A stretch of DNA of 64,000 nt from Cristatella mucedo (GCA_009760855.2 WPIO01000024.1:2765001-2829000); one strand, 5' to 3'; shown: positions 1 to 11,530, numbered from the stretch's first letter. Notes: generated by a model not told the origin, from the letters alone. Made by a program: numbers and translations.

Positions 1-1685
1 GCCGTATAGCAGTAAGCCTTTCGCAGTGTATATTTTTTATAATTTTCAAGCTAAAGCAAGGAATAAAAAGTTCCATAATGCTGTCTGCTCAGGGAAGTGC
101 TAAGATAACTCGGCAGATGCGAACGAGCTGATGCCGAAGTAAAGTGTGAAAGAGCTTGTGAATTGAAGGCGATTTACCTTTCCAAGTGATTGATAAGGCT
201 TGAGCAGAGAATCAAATAGCAGCTCAACGCATAAATGCATACTAGCTCATGCCCGTTAAAAAATGTCGGGACATTTCAGCGAAGCCTTACAATGGGGGTT
301 TGGGTGTCCGCTGATCTAGCGATGCGCCCTGCGCCTGGATGGTGAGCCCGTCCTACAGTCGAGCAACTACTCAGTGCCAAGGCCTAGGTCATGAAGCTCT
401 CGCATGTTTTGCCTTATTCTAAGTGAAGCACTCTCGGAGCTTGAATAGACAAAACTCCTGGGGTTTTTCTTCCGTCTCTCCCTGTTGCAGTTTGTCGTAT
501 GCGACGGTGCTGTTGAGCCGCGTAGTGGGGCCCAGTGGGAGACTTCCCTTTTTCACTTTTTTCTCTCGTTGATGTCTGTAATAGGTTCAATTCCCTCATA
601 TTCTTTTAGCGTTGCTCCTGTTCGCTCCCAATTTATTGCTATTAGAACTAGACGGTCAACAATGGCGGGCGGAAAGCCCTCAGGCAATGTATGGAAATCG
701 TGAACATACAATCACCCGTGACAATAATATCACGGAAAATCCCAACTTTTGCTTTGAAGGCGGCACGAGTGTTCAATGACCTAGTTGTCGATCTGGCCTC
801 ACTGACTACCAAGCTTAAGAGTTCTTAGTCGTCAGCAAAAGATAGTGAGGCAGCTGTCAGTCGTGGGTGAGGAACATTCGGACGGGCCAACATTGCTTAA
901 ATTTTTGTAAGTATACAATGTGTCCGCCCGAGAAAATAACGATCAGATTGTATTTATGCATGTTCATCTCTCACAAAAGATCGGTAAAGCACACAACTTC
1001 CGCCCGGTTATGTTCACCCTGGCGGCTTTCTAATGCGCCAACTCAGCTGGCCAAAGCATAGGCGGCAGCAAAGCGCAGGCAGCGCCAGTACTCACTTCGG
1101 GCGAAAGCAAAGGGGGTCACAGGGTAAAGAGCGAAACCTGCTGGAGTGCCATGGCCACTCTTAAAAAAAAACCTTTTAAGTTCGTAGTGCTGTGGAGAGT
1201 TATAGCTTTTCCGTACTTAATTTCAAATATCAGAATGCATCTATAAGCTGCAAATTCAAATTTGCAAACTATCTTCTGCAGTCAAAATATGTCTAGTTAT
1301 ACATAGATTTAGATACAGTTTCTGGTTGAAAATATCTCACAGCTGAAAACGTAAATGGCACAATAATTAGTGAGCTCTAAAACTAAAAATTTTGACCAAT
1401 TGCTAATGTTGCACCTCATGGAATTGCAAAGAAAATGAAGGAATTATGCAAACAGCCCATTTTATTTAAGCTTAATATCTAGCAGCTTTTAGTAGAGTTG
1501 TATTTCAAATTTGTCTTTCTGTCCTAGCCGCTCACTTAATTTAGTACCATATAGCGCAAATCAACGTTTAATCTATTTCAAGCATCTTTAGAAAATCGCT
1601 TGCCTTTTTGGTTACATTTCTAGATTATAGATAACTCGTGAATAATTCAAATAATTTGAAAAATAACTTGAATTAGCAAACACAT
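1..1685. other. no recognised feature
   Basis: AT-rich; the short frames at 485-703 and 867-1061 (plus) show no domain, repeat similarity or convincing splice signals. Confidence 0.6.
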
Positions 1686-1830
1686 GCCGCGATGGTTTCG
1701 CCTAGTGGTTAAGGTGCTCGGCCAGACCAAGGTCTAGCTGATGAAGGCTCTAGCCCCGTGGCATATGTGAAGCACGTGACAGAAAAGAGATTAAGTTCTC
1801 TTATTGTGCTATGCAAATGAATTATATTGT
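1686..1830 (+). mobile_element. SINE-2
   Basis: A box TCGCCTAGTGG (consensus TGGCCTAGTGG), a degraded B box, CATATGTGAAG linker, and the LINE-A-like hairpin AGAGATTAAGTTCTCT, then ATGAATTATA. Confidence 0.78.
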
Positions 1831-2505
1831 TTTCATTTATATTATGCCATGGACGCTCGACTAAATAGAGCGATTAAATAGAGCGTGGAAAAATTGAAGC
1901 CATTTGGAAGACCCAAAGATACTCGATTACATTTTTCGAGCAGCTCTAGCGTACTGTATAAACACTTTGCTAGCCAATATATTTTGGATGTGGCAGATCT
2001 TATTGGTTTTTAAAAAGCCTACTGGCGCCACTTTGCTTCAGCTCGAACGCGACATAAACTAATGAGCTTGAAAAACTGCAATTCCAGGATGCCGTTGCCA
2101 TTGCACTCGTTACTTTGTCTGAATCGATTCGTCACTAACAAGGACGCGGCAGGAATTGGGGCATCATAAGGTGGGCTTTAAATCATGGACCAACCAACAA
2201 CCCATCGTTGATCGATGCATTCACATATGCTACTGGCATACCCAGAACAATGTGACTGGCGCGGAAAATACGAATGGATCGTTCTGTTGACAGGAATAGG
2301 GCAGATAAATAGCTAAAGGAATGCATTCTATTGGTAAGTGAAACACCACGGTTGCATATCATGATCAGTAAGCAGAGTCAACGTGACTAGCCACCATTGC
2401 AGGCTTTTAACACAGACCTGCAGCGTCACATGACCCATGGTTTGATCAGGCTTTACCATTGTGCAATGTAACTGCAGAGAGTAAAACTTCAAAAGAGTTA
2501 CTCAC
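1831..2505. other. unassigned, downstream of the last exon found
   Basis: Would hold the remaining 3' exons or UTR of the minus-strand gene if it ends here; none could be identified. Confidence 0.5.
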
Positions 2506-2582
2506 GCTTTTCTCCTGAAGTGTCGGCGACTGAAACTTACTGATTGCGCCGGTGCAGGTGGAAGAATTTTTCAGACAGCATT
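2506..2582 (-). CDS. exon: cysteine-rich, two possible donors
   Basis: The minus-strand exon has acceptor AAATATTTTGCAG, phase 1, following on from the 4978 exon. It encodes ECCLKNSSTCTGAI and, with the far donor, continues SKFQSPTLQEKS. Two donors are open in frame: GTAAGT at 2535-2540 (exon 2541-2582, phase 1) and GTGAGT at 2500-2505 (exon 2506-2582, phase 0). There are three cysteines and one sequon (NSS). No following exon was found toward position 1. Confidence 0.45.
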
Positions 2583-3243
2583 CTGCAAAATATTTATTTG
2601 ATGACTGAGGTTTGAATGTTTACCAGAAGTCAAGGCCAAAGGTTAAGAGCATTAATAGACACCGATGGAATCCTCTAAAAATCTGAGAGTGAATATCAGT
2701 CAGCAGTGATTGAAACTTAATACAAGGTAAAGCTGCTCAAACGTAATGGATTGAGCACTCGATTGGAATTTTAGTTGAAAATTAAATTGTCATCGCAATA
2801 TTTAATCAAAAGGTGTCACAAATAAAAAAAACTTGACATAAAAAGATGCTTAAGCCACTCCCTCAGCTTTTAGAGAGCAATTAATTTAATGAAGATGTAA
2901 ACCGATGCTAGATGAGCACTGGTAGCACTAAGAGACATTGTGACGCGAACAGTGATTGGCATCTACCCAGTAAAGCTTGATTTGTGTTAGAAAATTACTC
3001 ACTTGAATATACCAGAGGTGTATTTAAGAGTGGACAGGACGTAAGAAATTAGCCCAAATTTAAAATGAGTACCGTACGAAATAAAGCATCCTGAGCATGC
3101 AGGCATCAATCTTCCGAGGAATTACTCAGAAGAGTTTTATCCGGCGTCAAAGGCTTTCCGCCAGGCACACCACTTCCACCAAAGACTCGCATAAGGCTGT
3201 TTTGAGTTTGAAAAAGTAAACAACGGTATTATAGAGATAGATT
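2583..3243. other. intron-like, nothing recognised
   Basis: AT-rich with stops in all frames. Between the 4978 and 2506 exons. Confidence 0.5.
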
Positions 3244-3417
3244 GGTGGGCCGTGATGGCACACTAGGTAAGGCAGTTGCATTTCACGACCTCGGTCCCGA
3301 GGTCGTGGGTTCTAATCCTGTTGTGGATGATTCTTTATCGCTGCTGAAAGTCGTGGTGATATCCGTAAAGGTTCTACTATCACTATAAAAAAGAGGCTGT
3401 TAAACAAAATAGTAATT
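3244..3417 (+). mobile_element. SINE-1
   Basis: tRNA-derived head (GGGCCGTGATGGCACACTAG, B-box-like GGTTCTAATCC), body with GATAATCC-type stem and end AAGAGGCTGTTAAACAA. Moderately diverged. Confidence 0.75.
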
Positions 3418-3610
3418 ATTTATTCAAAAAATTATGTTAGCGTTTAGTTTTAGCAAACCAAACATAATGATATTATATTACAACGATCAAATTTTATCTT
3501 AAATTGTAAGATATGTGATATTTATTAAAGGTGAATGCCTGTCGCTTAGTGTTCTAAGAGAATTCATCTCTTGCCCAGTGCTTTATAACTCACAGCTAGG
3601 GAATAATTGA

Positions 3611-4507
3611 CTCAAAATTGGCTCTGCCAGCATATCTCCTGTCGAATCAGTTCGAAATTAGGTGTCATATTCCAAAGCGACCTCTCGTTAGACGACCATA
3701 TCAGCTCCACAGTCAAATCTGCCTTTTTTAAGCTTCATAACATTGCTAAGATTCGGGCTTGTTTAGATAAGGATACCACGTCTAAGTTGGTCCATGCATT
3801 CGTAACATCTCGTCTCGACTTCTGCAACTCACTGCTTACTGGCCTACCAGCATGTGTGATCAGGCGATTGCAGCTGGTGCAAACATCTGCAGCCAGGCTT
3901 GTCTGTCGTGAACGTCGCAGTTGCCATATTACTCCACTTCTCGAAAACCTGCACTGGCTACCAGTCAAGCAACGGATTGACTTCAAGGTTTTGTCGCTAA
4001 CTTTTAGGTCATTTCATTCTACGGCTCTAGCCTATCTCTCCGACATACTCCCCCATCAGGCCAAGCATTGTGCCACCCGCTTTTCGGAATCCAACAGTCT
4101 AGAAATACCTTGTACAAACCTTAAATCCCTTGGATATCGTGCATTTAGTTCGTATGCTCCCAAAGCCTGGAACTCCCTCCCGACCTGCGTCAGAACATCC
4201 CCTGAGCTGACCACATTTAAAAGGAACTTAAAAACACCTATTTAGGACAGCATTTAGTGGGTCCCTCTGATTCGTCCTTGATGTGCTTATGCGTGCTGAC
4301 ACTGTGCATGCTGCCACTAACCACATTTGCATGCTGACCATGTGCATGTCACCCCTAACCATATTATTCATTATGTTTGTTTTTCAAGCATGATTTTACT
4401 TACCATTCAATTGCATTTGCCTTCACAGCAAATGTAAAGCGCCTAGAAAGAGATTAAGTTCTCTGAGGGCGCTTTATCAAGTACATTGTTATTATTATTG
4501 TTATTAA
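3611..4507 (+). mobile_element. LINE-A copy, 5'-truncated, frameshifted
   Basis: This is the C-terminal end of a LINE reverse-transcriptase protein (SSKLGVIFQSDLSLDDHIS to FKRNLKT) plus 3' UTR, tail hairpin and a TTATTG-type tail. The frame 3607-4245 ends early because ACACACC of other copies is ACACC here, a 2-bp loss that removes the usual C-terminus LFRTAFSGSL. The start is a 5' truncation typical of target-primed reverse transcription. Confidence 0.88.
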
Positions 4508-4977
4508 TTGCTCAGATTTAGTATCATGTCGGGTAGTAAGCATGCACAAGCAAACGATTACCTTGCTTACGCCAGCATGCTAAAGCCAGCACTGGACATG
4601 AGAAAATTTGTAAACATCGCTGCCTGGGCTCTGTAAGTAAGCATTAGTAATAGCATTCAGTTGGCGAACTTCCGATTGCATTCATTAGGAAGTTTTGCAC
4701 TTAGCGCAATTTAAGGATTACAAAAGTTAAGAGTTCCAGTAATGAGAAGCAGCGTCTATGGCTAATCGAACGACCTACTAATTCATCGCGCTCTACAAAC
4801 CTAGAAGAAAGCGAGCGAATCGTCATTGGAAGTGCTGCTATTTGATAAGCTAGCCTTGTTGTACAGCCAAGTGCTCATCCGAAATCAACCAGAACGACAA
4901 TAAACTTGCAGGCTGCTAGTCGTCACCGGCCAGTGCATGCGAATATCACTAATGAGACACCACTGAGTGAAACTTAC
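4508..4977. other. intron-like, nothing recognised
   Basis: Flank between the LINE-A copy and the six-cysteine exon. Confidence 0.5.
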
Positions 4978-5103
4978 CTTTGGTTTCATTGGTTATGCAG
5001 TTAGCGTATTCAGAATTGCACTTCTTATCATTTTTAATGCATGTTCGATCCCAGAAAAATGAAGACGGACAAAAAAAGAATCCGTTATCGCAGAAGTCTT
5101 TCA
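4978..5103 (-). CDS. exon: six-cysteine secreted domain, LDL-A-like spacing
   Basis: This 126-nt minus-strand exon has a strong acceptor (ATGCTACTTTTTTTAG) and donor AAAG then GTAAGT, symmetric phase 1-1. It encodes 42 residues, KDFCDNGFFFCPSSFFW through NCITNETK. Cys spacing is C6C9C6C6C, with the next Cys in the 2582 exon. That is close to an LDL-receptor class A repeat but lacks the acidic calcium-binding D-x-x-S-D-E, so a generic Cys-rich extracellular module is the safer call. A sequon (NET) is present. Phase-1 symmetric exons are typical of shuffled extracellular modules. Confidence 0.58.
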
Positions 5104-6117
5104 CTAAAAAAAGTAGCATAGGATGGAGAGTGTCGACAACCACATGTTCATGCTAGTGAAGAAAATACGGAAATGTACAGTAAGCCAAACATTGAAGGTA
5201 AAATAGCCATTCAATTAGTATTCATAAAAAAATCGGATATATACTGCATTTGCTATCGTTTCACTTATCACGAAGAGGTAAATAGTCCTTAATAATAAGT
5301 CAAAGCAAGAGTTTCATCGTTACAGACAAAAGCTTATGGCAGCGAAGAAATAATAAATTGAGATTGTAACTGTGATTGAATTTTCGAAGCTTCAGATGTG
5401 TTATTGCGGTAAGAATATAATCATTTTCGAGCCGCATTAGGTCAAAGGAATTTTTCGTGAAGCAGCAATTCTCGAGTGCAGCTGCCAAAAGTTTCTCTAT
5501 CGGTCAGTTAATAATTATTCATGAAAAATCACTCTAGGGGCTTCCTGAAAAACTGAGCCCTCAAGACCAAAAATTGCGCTGCGTTCAGCTTAAGCTTAGT
5601 GCTTATTGTCAAGAAAATCCTGGCTTGACTTAATGGAAACTATGCACCGGTGCTCACAGGCAAAGAGCGTTTTTTTCTTGGGAAATAGGAAGAAATTGGT
5701 TGCTATTCAGAAATTGGGTAGCCCAACCCTCAAGCAGTGCTCCACAAACATATATAGGGTTTGAGTGTCTCGTTCAAATTTGACATTTACCCGATGACCG
5801 CATCAACTTGACAAAACATCTGTGGACTACTCTATGACTACATTGCAAAAATTTAGGTTTGGATACAAGAGGATAACAGAATCAAGCTGGTTCATAAATT
5901 GGTGACACACCGACTAAACATATATAACGCACTACTCCACGGCCTTCTACTATTCTCGCAGGTAAGAAAGTCAAACGTGGTTTCTGTGGCTGTGATATTT
6001 TTACTTTTTTTCCGTTGAAGTACTTTGTAGCTTTATTTTCGCTTGCAATCTTCGCTAGATACCGACACATCATTATTAATATTATTGCTGTTCTTATTGG
6101 AGAGAGATTTAACGCCA
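5104..6117. other. intron-like, nothing recognised
   Basis: Short minus-strand frames at 5300-5488 and 5882-6073 lack splice support or domains. Confidence 0.5.
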
Positions 6118-6222
6118 GAGGGCAGCTGGTTGCACCTCACGACCCTTGTCGAGCGTACGAAATCCTGCCACAGGCAAAAGTAAATCTTCCAATCTGGTAT
6201 TACCATAAAGACCCTCACTAGT
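6118..6222 (+). mobile_element. SINE-1 relic
   Basis: TTGCACCT-CACGACCC...GTACGAAATCCTGCCA followed by GGTATTACCATAAAGACCC line up with the SINE-1 head and body. Heavily eroded. Confidence 0.4.
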
Positions 6223-6997
6223 TCGAATAGCGACACAAAACGTACAATTTATGTGGACCCAGCACTCGCTAAACGGAAACGAAACAACGCACGACATCCT
6301 GCAGGCAGCGCTAACGACTGCCCCACATCTTAAAAAGAGTGTGATGAATTGCTGCACGTTACGCCTGATGCGGCAGGCAACTTCCGGCAGGCTCATTTAC
6401 GTGCGCGCAGCAAGCAGCTCACGCTCCAAGCGGATCAGAGGTCAGCCGTTAACTGGTAGAGTGAGTTGGCGATCAGCTGCTTTAGTAGCTTTGCCTATCG
6501 AGCGGCCGAAGAGCATTAGCAGCTATTGCTTCCACTGGCTACTTGGCTAATAAGTAATTGACGGCGTAATGAACCAGCCCTAGGATCGGGCTAAGAAAGT
6601 GTGAGCACCTTGCCTCCAGTCGGCCATCAAGGGGGGAGGAGGGGCAAGCACCAATGGAGATGACTCACAGCTCATCGGTTTGGCATATTAAAATCCAGCT
6701 TAGCTGCACAGTGCGCTCAAGCTTTAAAAAGAAAATCTCGGTAAATTGCTTGTGTGCTATTTCACTCTGCCCTGTCTTAGCAGCCTCCTCTCAAAGTGAT
6801 GCCACCCACATCGCGCGCGTGCGAGAAGCAAAGCCTAATTGGTTAAATTAACGATGATCGCGAGTCTTTTGAACACTGTAAAACGTGTGCAATTCCAGTG
6901 TTACATTTTAGCGAGGAAAATACTTTTGAATGAACTGCCCGAGCAAGTACGTAAAGGTATATTCCAATCCATTACACTAGCTAGCATACACCAGTAC
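6223..6997. other. unassigned, locally GC-richer
   Basis: A 99-codon plus frame (6251-6550) and a 95-codon minus frame (6109-6396) overlap. Neither shows a family motif; possibly an old repeat. Confidence 0.4.
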
Positions 6998-7098
6998 TCT
7001 TTTTGTCTTGCTGCGAGTTGTAATGCATATGAATATAGATTGAGTACCCTTAGGATGCTATTCAAACAAGATATCGTAATTATTATTGTTATCATTTT
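6998..7098 (+). mobile_element. LINE-A-type 3' tail relic
   Basis: Eroded tail: the sequence around 7018-7075 keeps the order ...GCATATGAATATAGATTGAG...CCTTAGGATGCT, followed by ATTATTATTG. This parallels the hairpin and TTA tail of better LINE-A copies. Confidence 0.4.
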
Positions 7099-8070
7099 GT
7101 TACCAGAGCCCTCGGCAGTGCGGACAGTTGGATAATTAAGGAAGGGTGCAAGCCAATAAATGATAGGAATACACTATTCATAATGATTGGCAGTTTATAT
7201 GAACTCAGAACGAACTAAAGCTCTACCCTGGCACTATAAAACTCTGTTCAAGAGAATCAATATCAAAGGGTTAGTGACTACAGGCTATCAAGCATGCAAA
7301 AGCAAGCGACAACCACGCTTAGGGCAGCGCGCTAAAGCAAGCATGAAGACACTAAAGGCCGCCACTTAGTAAGACATCAGGCCAGAAATATACACCAGTC
7401 ATGCAAAGGCAAGCGCTCAGAGCGAGTACAAATAAAAAGGGCAAGCTCAGTGGAACGGAGGCAAAGCTGATCGCAACAGAAGCGCCTAAATCTAAGGCCT
7501 AAAGAGAGAATAGTCATTGCAATTAGCGACCTTACTCGGAGTCAAGTTTCAGTCTTTGCTGCATACGAGCGATAGGCTCGAACACACAAACGCTTACATT
7601 TAGTAGGAGAGACGGCGATACGAAAAGTAGATGCTTAATGGCGGCGGGGGGGAGTTGCAAAAGCTCACCGGAGGAGAAAATAATTCGACTAGATAGGCTG
7701 GTACAAGTGAGTGACGCGTAAGTCAGAGAAGTGATCTTTAAATCGATTCGAGCTTGATAGGGAGCCAGGAAATCTCTAACCTAGGGCTATGTATGGTTCG
7801 GCAGATCCGCCATTGGTTACAGACCCAACGGGACGGCGAGTTTAGCCACAATGTTAGGCTATCAAGAGCGCAGGCAAGGGAGTCATGAACACAAGGTAAT
7901 TCAATATTCTAGACACCCAATGTAAAAACGCGTACACTAGTTTATCTGGAATACTTCAGTGTATAAAGCCCCGACTCTGCCGATGCACTCTAGCTGAAAG
8001 TAGGTCAAATTTTCAGTAGAGGAAATTGTGCTAGTAGAATGGAGCGTCTCTTTAGAATGGCGCTCCCACA
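7099..8070. other. nothing recognised
   Basis: No repeat family or splice-bounded frame seen. Confidence 0.5.
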
Positions 8071-8180
8071 TTAGCAGCATGCGTCATGAAAAGGATGGTA
8101 AATGGACCAATCTTGAGGGTAATGTCTTCCAAGTCTAGCACCATACTGTTTTTGCCCCAGAAATAATAGGCTGGTCTCAC

Positions 8181-8243
8181 CATCACCATCAGGATTAAGG
8201 AAATACATAGCCACGTTAATGCCAACGTTGCCCACGATGCAGG
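8181..8243 (-). CDS. candidate exon, may resemble the M12B strand/helix exon at 21538
   Basis: The minus-strand segment has acceptor CACTTGCTTTCCAG and donor GATG then GTGAGA, 63 nt, phase 1 to 1, encoding CIVGNVGINVAMYFLNPDGD. Without the donor the frame runs on to a TAA near 8069, adding ETSLLFLGQKQYGARLG. In that longer reading the Cys, the I-x-V strand and the L-L-F...A-R-L-G helix line up with the exon at 21538-21670, again without zinc-binding His. It could be an exon of the same gene, a paralogous exon, or an exon relic. Confidence 0.35.
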
Positions 8244-8364
8244 CTGGAAAGCAAGTGAACGAGTCAGATGAGCAGTGATGCCGAGAGAGAGTGGAAGTGG
8301 AAGTAGAAATGAGAGTCATTGGTGTAGAAATGAAAGCCAAAACTGTAATTAGTGAAGATATGAG

Positions 8365-8410
<46 letters not shown>
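8365..8410. repeat. (AG)n microsatellite
   Basis: About 23 uninterrupted AG units on the plus strand. Confidence 0.95.
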
Positions 8411-8412
<2 letters not shown>

Positions 8413-9476
8413 AAAAGTTATGTTACTACTGAACCTTTAGGTTTCCCATATATATTTAGGGCTCCATCGATTATCGAAAGCCACTTATATGTGCACCCTG
8501 GCATCTCTCACTGAGGTAGGATCCAGTTTAGCGCTGTACCAAAGTAACGTAAGCCTGTCAAATGCTGCTGATAGACACAGGAGTGTCAACAGAGAGGCTC
8601 TAGGCTGACTAGAATTGTATAGAATATCAATTGTAAGCCAGAAGAGAAGCGGTTTTCGTGAAATAGATTTCCGAAGCCGTTCTTATTTGGATATTTAACA
8701 GAGCGCGTTTCATCATCCACCAATAATCCAGTGATAACTTAAGTTATTGCGCCCTCCTTGAAGCATCGGGATTCCCTTTTAGTCCCTGTACTTTTCACTT
8801 TATAGCGATACGCTGCCAGTGTAATTGCCAAAGGCAGCCTAGATTTATATTTTCCATGCAAAAGTCACATGCTCTTGCTACGGCATATTTTCTGCCTTCT
8901 GACACCGCAGATTCAATGAAGTAACTTTAAGTTTTTGATTGTTGATATTCTCACTTGAACGGAAAATGGACATCTCAAGTTTAATGACGATAAGACGACG
9001 AGGTACACATCTAGTGTCTTTTGATAAAACTCAATAGATGAAACTCAACATTGGCTTCCGGCAGTCTATGGAATGATTAGTTCGTGTAATCATGGTAACA
9101 AGGTGTTCATCTTTAAGGATTACAAACACGAGTTGTTATAATCATCCTTCACTACTCACATGTCTGCAGCTAAGGATTGATTATTCGTATCATCACAGGG
9201 TGGTCAGCCATTGGTACTAAAGACATTAGTGAGTGCTCGTTCATAAAAAATATACTGGGTCAGCGTATGGAAGAGAATGACCATAGAAGAAAACGGGATC
9301 TACTCAGTCATTTGAACTACATATTAAGCACTCTCTCTCCTCTCTCTCACTAATAGTGACTTCAACTCTGCATATAATACATTATAAAAAATTAAATCAT
9401 ATTTAGTAGAAAATCCATCCCTACAAGCAAGCTCATTTAGTAAAGTTCATTAAAAATTAGATGACCTCCTAGCCTC
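8411..9476. other. nothing recognised
   Basis: AT-rich intron-like sequence up to the compound microsatellite. Confidence 0.5.
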
Positions 9477-9520
<44 letters not shown>

Positions 9521-9531
9521 GCGCGCGCGCG

Positions 9532-9562
<31 letters not shown>

Positions 9563-9622
9563 CTATATATATATATATATATATACATACATATATATAT
9601 ATATATATCTATATATATATAT
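9477..9622. repeat. compound (AT)n(AC)n(GC)n microsatellite
   Basis: AT units, then AC, a short CGCGCGCGCG core, AC again and AT with scattered single changes. The roughly mirror order (AT-AC-GC-AC-AT) is seen directly. Confidence 0.95.
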
Positions 9623-9951
9623 ACGTAGCGATAGGAGAGCCTAAATGGCTATTCCGCCGCTTGCAGCGTAAAATAAAGCGTAGCCTGCTGCAAGTCGATT
9701 CAACGATATGGATCGTGAAGTTCGAGCACATTGCTCGAAGGATGCCCTAAATGCCACTAACAAATTTAATATAAATAGAAGCAATGGCGCATACGCCTCG
9801 ACGGTATCGTAAATTGGACCCTTGGCCTCTGAAATTGCAGGCGAAAGTCAAACTAACTCACCAATAGGTAATAGTGCCCGGCAATTACGTAAAGGTAAAT
9901 TGTGTGCATAAAATGTCATATGCTGCAAGAAGGAGCAAAGACCAATAAGAA

Positions 9952-10395
9952 GTCCGAGGAGAGGTCGGACGTCCAAGGAGAGATCAGAGGTCAGAAGAGA
10001 GGTTAAAGGTCTAAGGAGAGATCGTAAGTTCGAGACGAGGTCAGAGGTCAGACGAGAGGTCTGAGGTGAGGTCAGAGGTCATTAGAGAGGTTATAAATAA
10101 ATAAATAAATAATTCATTTATATAGGTCCCCAAGAGAACTTAATCTCTATTCAGGCACTTCACATATGCCTCGGGGCTCGAGCCCACGACCTCAGTCGGG
10201 GCAAGCACCTTAACCGCTAGGCCAAACCAGTTATGAGGAGAGGTCGGGGGTCCGAGGAGAGGACTAATTTCCGAGGAGCGGTCGGAAGTCAGTGAAGAAG
10301 TTAGAAGTCCAAGTAGAGGTGGGGAGAGGTTATAGGTCCGTGGAGAGGTCGCATGTTCGAGGAGTGGTTAGAGGTCACAGGTCAGACAGAGGTCG
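9952..10395. repeat. 19-bp minisatellite, split by SINE-2
   Basis: The unit GTCCGAGGAGAGGTCGGAC (19 bp) repeats with variation from 9952 to 10092 and from 10231 to 10395, with the SINE-2 between. G+A-rich on the plus strand. Confidence 0.85.
10093..10230 (-). mobile_element. SINE-2 inserted in minisatellite
   Basis: Reverse orientation: AATAAATAAATAATTCAT tail, AGAGAACTTAATCTCT hairpin, GGGGCTCGAGCCCACGACC (B box), CTAGGCCAAACCAG (A box). It lies in the middle of the 19-bp repeat array; GTTAT occurs at both edges (10090-10094 and 10230-10234), a candidate target duplication. Confidence 0.88.
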
Positions 10396-11333
10396 GCCAA
10401 AAGTTGGACGGCAGCTCCACAATGGAGAAAAGCCACTGATCGTAGGGCAGTCTTGCAAGGCGTAGCAATCGAATAAGTCGCCAAGTTCAAAGAAGCAAGA
10501 GAAAGAAATTTCGCGTTCTTTTATCTCGAGATGACTGGACCAGAAATGGCGGGTTACCAACTATTCACTTGCCACTTGGAGAGCACTATGGGCAGTCTAG
10601 TTACGAGAGAGAACAGTAGCTTGCATCCTCCGAAAGAGAGTCGTCGCTTGTCGTTGGGCAGCAGGCCGCGTGGTTTTTTGCATCAAAAGTCAACTTAGAG
10701 ACCATTCCAAGAAATCATAAGTAATATATATATATATATATATAAATACGTAAGTAATAAGTTGGCTTAGAGGCTCTTTCGACAGGATTTCAAAAGTAGA
10801 GTGATTATCTGCAATGAATTCCAGAGACCGTTGGCAAATCCGCAATTCGGTAGGCCGGCCGGAGTATCCTGGTCGAGATACTTCTTTATTCGCGGTTCGT
10901 AAAATATAACGGCTATTAACCAGCTTCATGATGAAATTACGACCAGGTGACATAGGGCTGAAGCCCTGTAGTATTCAGCTGTTTAGACTGTCAGAGAGGC
11001 AATGAGTAGGCAGCAGCTGCGCTCTAGACTCCGGGTCAAGCATTGCAGCGGCGGCACTCCGAGTGCCACTCGAGAGCTCTTGTGTATTCTTTGGCTAATT
11101 CTAAATGCCTGCAGCCGCTACCGTTGCTGTGACTAGGGAAATGCTACAAATGCCGCGTCTGCGGGCCTAGTGCAGTTAGAAAATGAAAGCCGCTACCCTA
11201 TTGGCAAGAATGCGAAGCTAGCGAAATCCTAAGCTAACTGTACCCGTTAGCGTAACTCAAAGTTGCTGAAAGTAACTATCCGGAAGATGATTGGCCCTTT
11301 AGAATTGAGCAATAGTCACACACAAAAATTCAC
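10396..11333. other. nothing recognised except a short (TA)n
   Basis: Minus frames at 10375-10560 and 10690-10953 have no domain or splice support. Confidence 0.5.
10723..10743. repeat. short (TA)n tract
   Basis: About ten TA units. Confidence 0.9.
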
Positions 11334-11530
11334 CTACATTCGCATGACGTTGGTGGCATGTCATCCGCACGAACGGCAGACGAACACTTTCCGAAGTTGC
11401 AAAACCCACGGTTGCTGCTTGAGCGACACGTCATTCCTTCAGGCGGTAGGAAGCCTGGAATTTCGAAGCAGGTCCCATTACTTCCTTTTAAACACTGCAC
11501 TTCTTTGCAAATCAAAGAAGTGGAAGAATT
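11334..11530 (-). CDS. exon: cysteine-rich domain of ADAM/ADAMTS-like type
   Basis: This 197-nt minus-strand exon has acceptor TTGTGCTTTTTAG and donor TGTAG then GTGAAT, phase 0 to 2. It encodes about 65 residues with eight cysteines. The core PPEGMTC...GFCNFGKC matches the P-x-G-T-x-C...W/F-C-x-x-G-K-C signature of the cysteine-rich segment that follows M12B catalytic domains in ADAMTS-type and related secreted metalloproteases. There are two possible sequons (NSS, NGT). A plus-strand ORF of 110 codons overlaps it (11263-11595), but only the minus frame has the Cys signature. The acceptor phase (0) does not match the 12033 exon, so another exon probably lies between. Confidence 0.62.

Noticed and set aside
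1686-1830. tRNA gene
   Set aside because: A- and B-box-like sequences are present but there is no cloverleaf, and the element continues into a LINE-type 3' hairpin: a SINE.
2281-2337. Plus-strand exon before a GTAAGT donor
   Set aside because: All three frames contain stops between the acceptor-like CAG and the donor.
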